Positions 62,198-64,000 of a DNA stretch of 64,000 nt are shown here, piece by piece. The stretch is from Alphaproteobacteria bacterium LSUCC0396. GTDB taxonomy: Bacteria > Pseudomonadota > Alphaproteobacteria > Puniceispirillales > Puniceispirillaceae. The notes under the pieces are model-generated. The model had not been told where the DNA came from, did no database searches, and saw only the letters and a list, made by a program, of their open reading frames with translations. The position numbers and the translations under genes are program-made. The stretch lies in NCBI GenBank assembly GCA_041228345.1, contig CP166131.1:2039001-2103000 (forward strand), written 5' to 3'. How positions within the stretch are numbered: position 1 is the stretch's first letter; every line of letters starts with the position of its first letter.

Positions 62198-62959
62198 CTA
62201 GTGTAGGTGCAGGGCGTCGTTCAAATACATACAAGTAAGGATGGTGAAGACATAGGCCTGCAACGCCGCCACCAAAACTTCAAGGCCAGTCAGGCCGATC
62301 AACGCGACAAATGGCAATAGCGAGCCAGCCATTGCAAGACCGCCTGCACCTGAAATCATCACGGCAAGGCCAGCAAAAACTTTCAGCATTGTGTGACCCG
62401 CCAGCATGTTGGCAAACAAACGAACAGACAGGCTGACAGGGCGGACAAAATATGAAATCACTTCAATCACGATTAAAAACGGGATCAGCACTTTCGGCGC
62501 ACCGGCTGGTACAAAAAAGCTGAAGAAATGCAGACCATGTTTGCACAAGGCGATTATCGTCACGCCCACAAACACAAAGGCGGCCATCGCAAAGGTCACG
62601 ATGATCTGCGAGGTAAAGGTGTATGAATAGGGGATCAGCCCAAGCATATTGCCAAACAGCAGAAACACAAACAGCGTGAAGATGAACGGAAAGTAAGGGC
62701 GGCCCTCACGGCCAACGTTGCTGCGCACCATTTCGGCAACAAATTCATACATCATTTCGGCCATACCCTGCATGCGGCCTGGCACCATATCGGCGCGGCG
62801 CATTGCGCTGATCAGGAAGATCGAGCTGACACCAATGGCAAGCAGCATAAACAGGCTGGAATTTGTGAATGAGACATCATAACCACCAAGCGACAGTTCG
62901 ACCAATGGCTTGATCTCAAACTGTGCGACCGGTGAATGCATTCCTTCAGAATTGCTCAT
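62198..62959 (-). CDS. atpB: F0F1 ATP synthase subunit a
   Basis: This 253-aa membrane subunit forms the proton half-channels. The essential arginine is in VSLSVRLFANMLAGHTMLKV, and the final helix is LEVLVAALQAYVFTILTCMY. The N-terminus (SPVAQFEIKPLVELSLGGYD) and the FPFIFTLFVFLLFGNMLGLI helix are typical. It starts 15 bp after atpI and precedes atpE. Confidence 0.97.
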   Translation of the reverse strand: MSNSEGMHSPVAQFEIKPLVELSLGGYDVSFTNSSLFMLLAIGVSSIFLISAMRRADMVPGRMQGMAEMMYEFVAEMVRSNVGREGRPYFPFIFTLFVFLLFGNMLGLIPYSYTFTSQIIVTFAMAAFVFVGVTIIALCKHGLHFFSFFVPAGAPKVLIPFLIVIEVISYFVRPVSLSVRLFANMLAGHTMLKVFAGLAVMISGAGGLAMAGSLLPFVALIGLTGLEVLVAALQAYVFTILTCMYLNDALHLH

Positions 62960-62974
62960 TGCCTGTCAGCTCCC

Positions 62975-63343
62975 TTAATCGTCTTTGCCTGATGAGTTTT
63001 TATGCTCATCGAAATAACCAGCGGCCAATCCACGGCCGGTAAATACACGCCATACATTCAACATGCCAGCGATCGCGCCCATAAAGAACATCACCAGCAA
63101 AAACAGCGGCGACGTCTCAAGCCATCGATCCAGCGCCCATCCGATAAAAGCACCAACCATAACACCGGCCACAAGCTCGGTCGCAACGCGCCCCATTATC
63201 GCTGCCATGCCTTCGGGAAGGGCGGATCGGCTGGGCCGGTCTTTTTCTTCCCGCTGCGCCTGCAGCTTATCCAGACGACGGTCAATATCCGCAAGACGTT
63301 CATTGTCTCTTTGCGAGTCTTTTTCGTTCATCTGGTTATCCAA
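62975..63343 (-). CDS. atpI: AtpI/AtpZ-type ATP synthase accessory protein
   Basis: This 122-aa protein has a charged, coiled-coil-like N-terminus (about residues 1-45, many R/E/D), then two membrane helices (RVATELVAGVMVGAFIGWAL and PLFLLVMFFMGAIAGMLNVW) joined by the DRWLETSP loop. It matches the AtpI/AtpZ accessory group that lies before atpB and assists c-ring assembly or Mg2+/Ca2+ handling. First gene of the operon, downstream of a good promoter. Confidence 0.9.
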   Translation of the reverse strand: MDNQMNEKDSQRDNERLADIDRRLDKLQAQREEKDRPSRSALPEGMAAIMGRVATELVAGVMVGAFIGWALDRWLETSPLFLLVMFFMGAIAGMLNVWRVFTGRGLAAGYFDEHKNSSGKDD

Positions 63344-63477
63344 TCCTTGAATGCCGTTTTAGATGCGGCCGGATATGGCGGTTTGTACGAAGCTGTTCCT
63401 CTGCTTTTCCTTTACCGAATTAGGCAGGCATTTTGTCGCTGTTATCCCCAGCGACCGCCCCTACCGAAATCGCGCTC

Positions 63478-63507
63478 AAAATAGGGGGGTGGGTTGGTCT
63501 TTGTCAA
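63478..63507 (-). promoter_or_regulatory. sigma-70-like promoter of the F0 operon
   Basis: On the minus strand TTGACA (63507-63502) is followed after 18 bp by TATTTT (63483-63478). The spacer is unusually C-rich. The predicted start near 63470 leaves a leader of about 125 nt before atpI. Confidence 0.5.
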
Positions 63508-63594
63508 GCCTTCAATGGGTGTTCTTTTGCCGCAGATTTCTGCGGATTAGCTGGCTTGGGGAAATGGATTGTTTTTATCAGCCAAAAGCAGCCG

Positions 63595-64000
63595 CTAAGC
63601 GACCGCAGTGTCACGGATTCTCTCGGCTGTCTGCAGGTCAACCGACACCAGCTTGGAAATGCCGCGCTGTTCCATGGTGATGCCGAAAAGCCGGTCCATG
63701 CGCGCCATTGTCATGCGGTGATGGGTAATGACAAGGAATCGGGTGTCGGTTTGATCACAAATATCACGCAAAAGGTCACAGAATCGCACGACATTCGAAT
63801 CGTCAAGCGGCGCATCCACTTCATCAAGAACGCAAATTGGCGCTGGATTGGTCAAAAAGACCGCAAAAATAATCGCCAATGCTGTCATAGCCTGCTCACC
63901 GCCAGATAAAAGCGATAGTGATTGCAACCGTTTGCCGGGTGGGCTTGCCAGAATCTCTAGCCCCGCCTCAAGCGGGTCATCGGCATTGGTCAACTGTAAT
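63595..64000 (-). CDS. smc: chromosome segregation protein SMC, C-terminal part
   Basis: The frame continues past the window edge; only the C-terminal 135 residues are here. They contain the ABC signature [20 protein letters not shown], Walker [21 protein letters not shown] and the H-loop [20 protein letters not shown], as in the SMC head domain. SMC condenses and organises the chromosome with ScpAB. No start belongs to this part. It is separated from the atp operon, on the same strand, by 251 bp that include the atp promoter. Confidence 0.93.
   Translation of the reverse strand, partial: LQLTNADDPLEAGLEILASPPGKRLQSLSLLSGGEQAMTALAIIFAVFLTNPAPICVLDEVDAPLDDSNVVRFCDLLRDICDQTDTRFLVITHHRMTMARMDRLFGITMEQRGISKLVSVDLQTAERIRDTAVA

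Overview
The window reads as a dense stretch of alphaproteobacterial chromosome of intermediate G+C by eye. Almost everything is core metabolism, and I see no IS element, prophage, CRISPR array or rRNA operon. Alphaproteobacterial signatures are the gene chain ctaC/coxB-ctaD-ctaB-coxF-ctaG-ctaE-surf1-thrC-M16 peptidase; the order ribF-ileS-lspA-DUF3035 lipoprotein-mutL; ispH-thrB-rnhA; a split atpF'/atpF pair after atpI-atpB-atpE; a COQ7-type ubiquinone hydroxylase; and a Fur/Mur-type regulator without the C-terminal CxxC pairs. My best guess is a marine SAR116-like (Puniceispirillum-type) alphaproteobacterium. That is inference from gene content, not a database match.

Layout. 1-3.8 kb: a cut-off gene, trmL, a fossil of an HlyD-type secretion adaptor, a putative 10-TM metal exporter, thiN and bioY. 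3.9-6.6 kb: the least ordinary part, with an orphan acidic protein, a PcaC-like protein, a 356-aa protein that looks like a degenerate SprT/phage-type metallopeptidase, and several tandem microrepeats. 6.6-15.5 kb: psd-pssA, a DMT transporter, fur/mur, an MFS transporter, gluQ, an esterase, an HNH nuclease and yqaA-dsbB-coq7. 15.5-24.3 kb: tRNA-Leu(CAA), chaC, mscS, then ribF-ileS-lspA-lipoprotein-mutL. 24.3-29.2 kb: rluB-rsmD, tadA, purD, xseA. 29.2-37.3 kb: lipid A/Kdo genes (lpxL-like, lpxK, waaA, DUF374), an MsbA-like ABC exporter, a dual-specificity phosphatase and pmbA/tldE. 37.4-45.2 kb: argC, an unknown protein, ubiA, rsmE, gshA, an MFS exporter and tldD. 45.5-54.1 kb: the cytochrome c oxidase operon running into thrC and an M16 peptidase. 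54.1-64 kb: yqgE, a DsbD-like reductase, a peroxiredoxin, rnhA-thrB-ispH, a lipoprotein, the F0 ATP synthase operon and the 3' end of smc.

The genes form a few functional sets. Envelope lipid synthesis and export: psd/pssA, lpx/waaA/DUF374, msbA. Aerobic respiration: ubiA, coq7, the aa3-type oxidase with its assembly factors, and F0. Thiol and oxidative balance: gshA, chaC, peroxiredoxin, dsbB and the DsbD-like protein. Threonine synthesis: thrB and thrC in separate operons. Peptide maturation or proteolysis: tldD and tldE, also in separate operons.

The most distinctive signal is not one gene. It is a recurring pattern of 11-30 bp tandem duplications at gene ends, linkers and spacers. Those inside proteins have units of 12, 15 or 30 bp; several of those in spacers have units of 11, 13, 14 or 20 bp. 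I found no clear undescribed multi-gene system. The best single candidates for a second look are the degenerate peptidase-like protein at 5301-6371, the repeat-bearing leader before psd, and the possible small RNA between the facing terminators at 11.1-11.3 kb.
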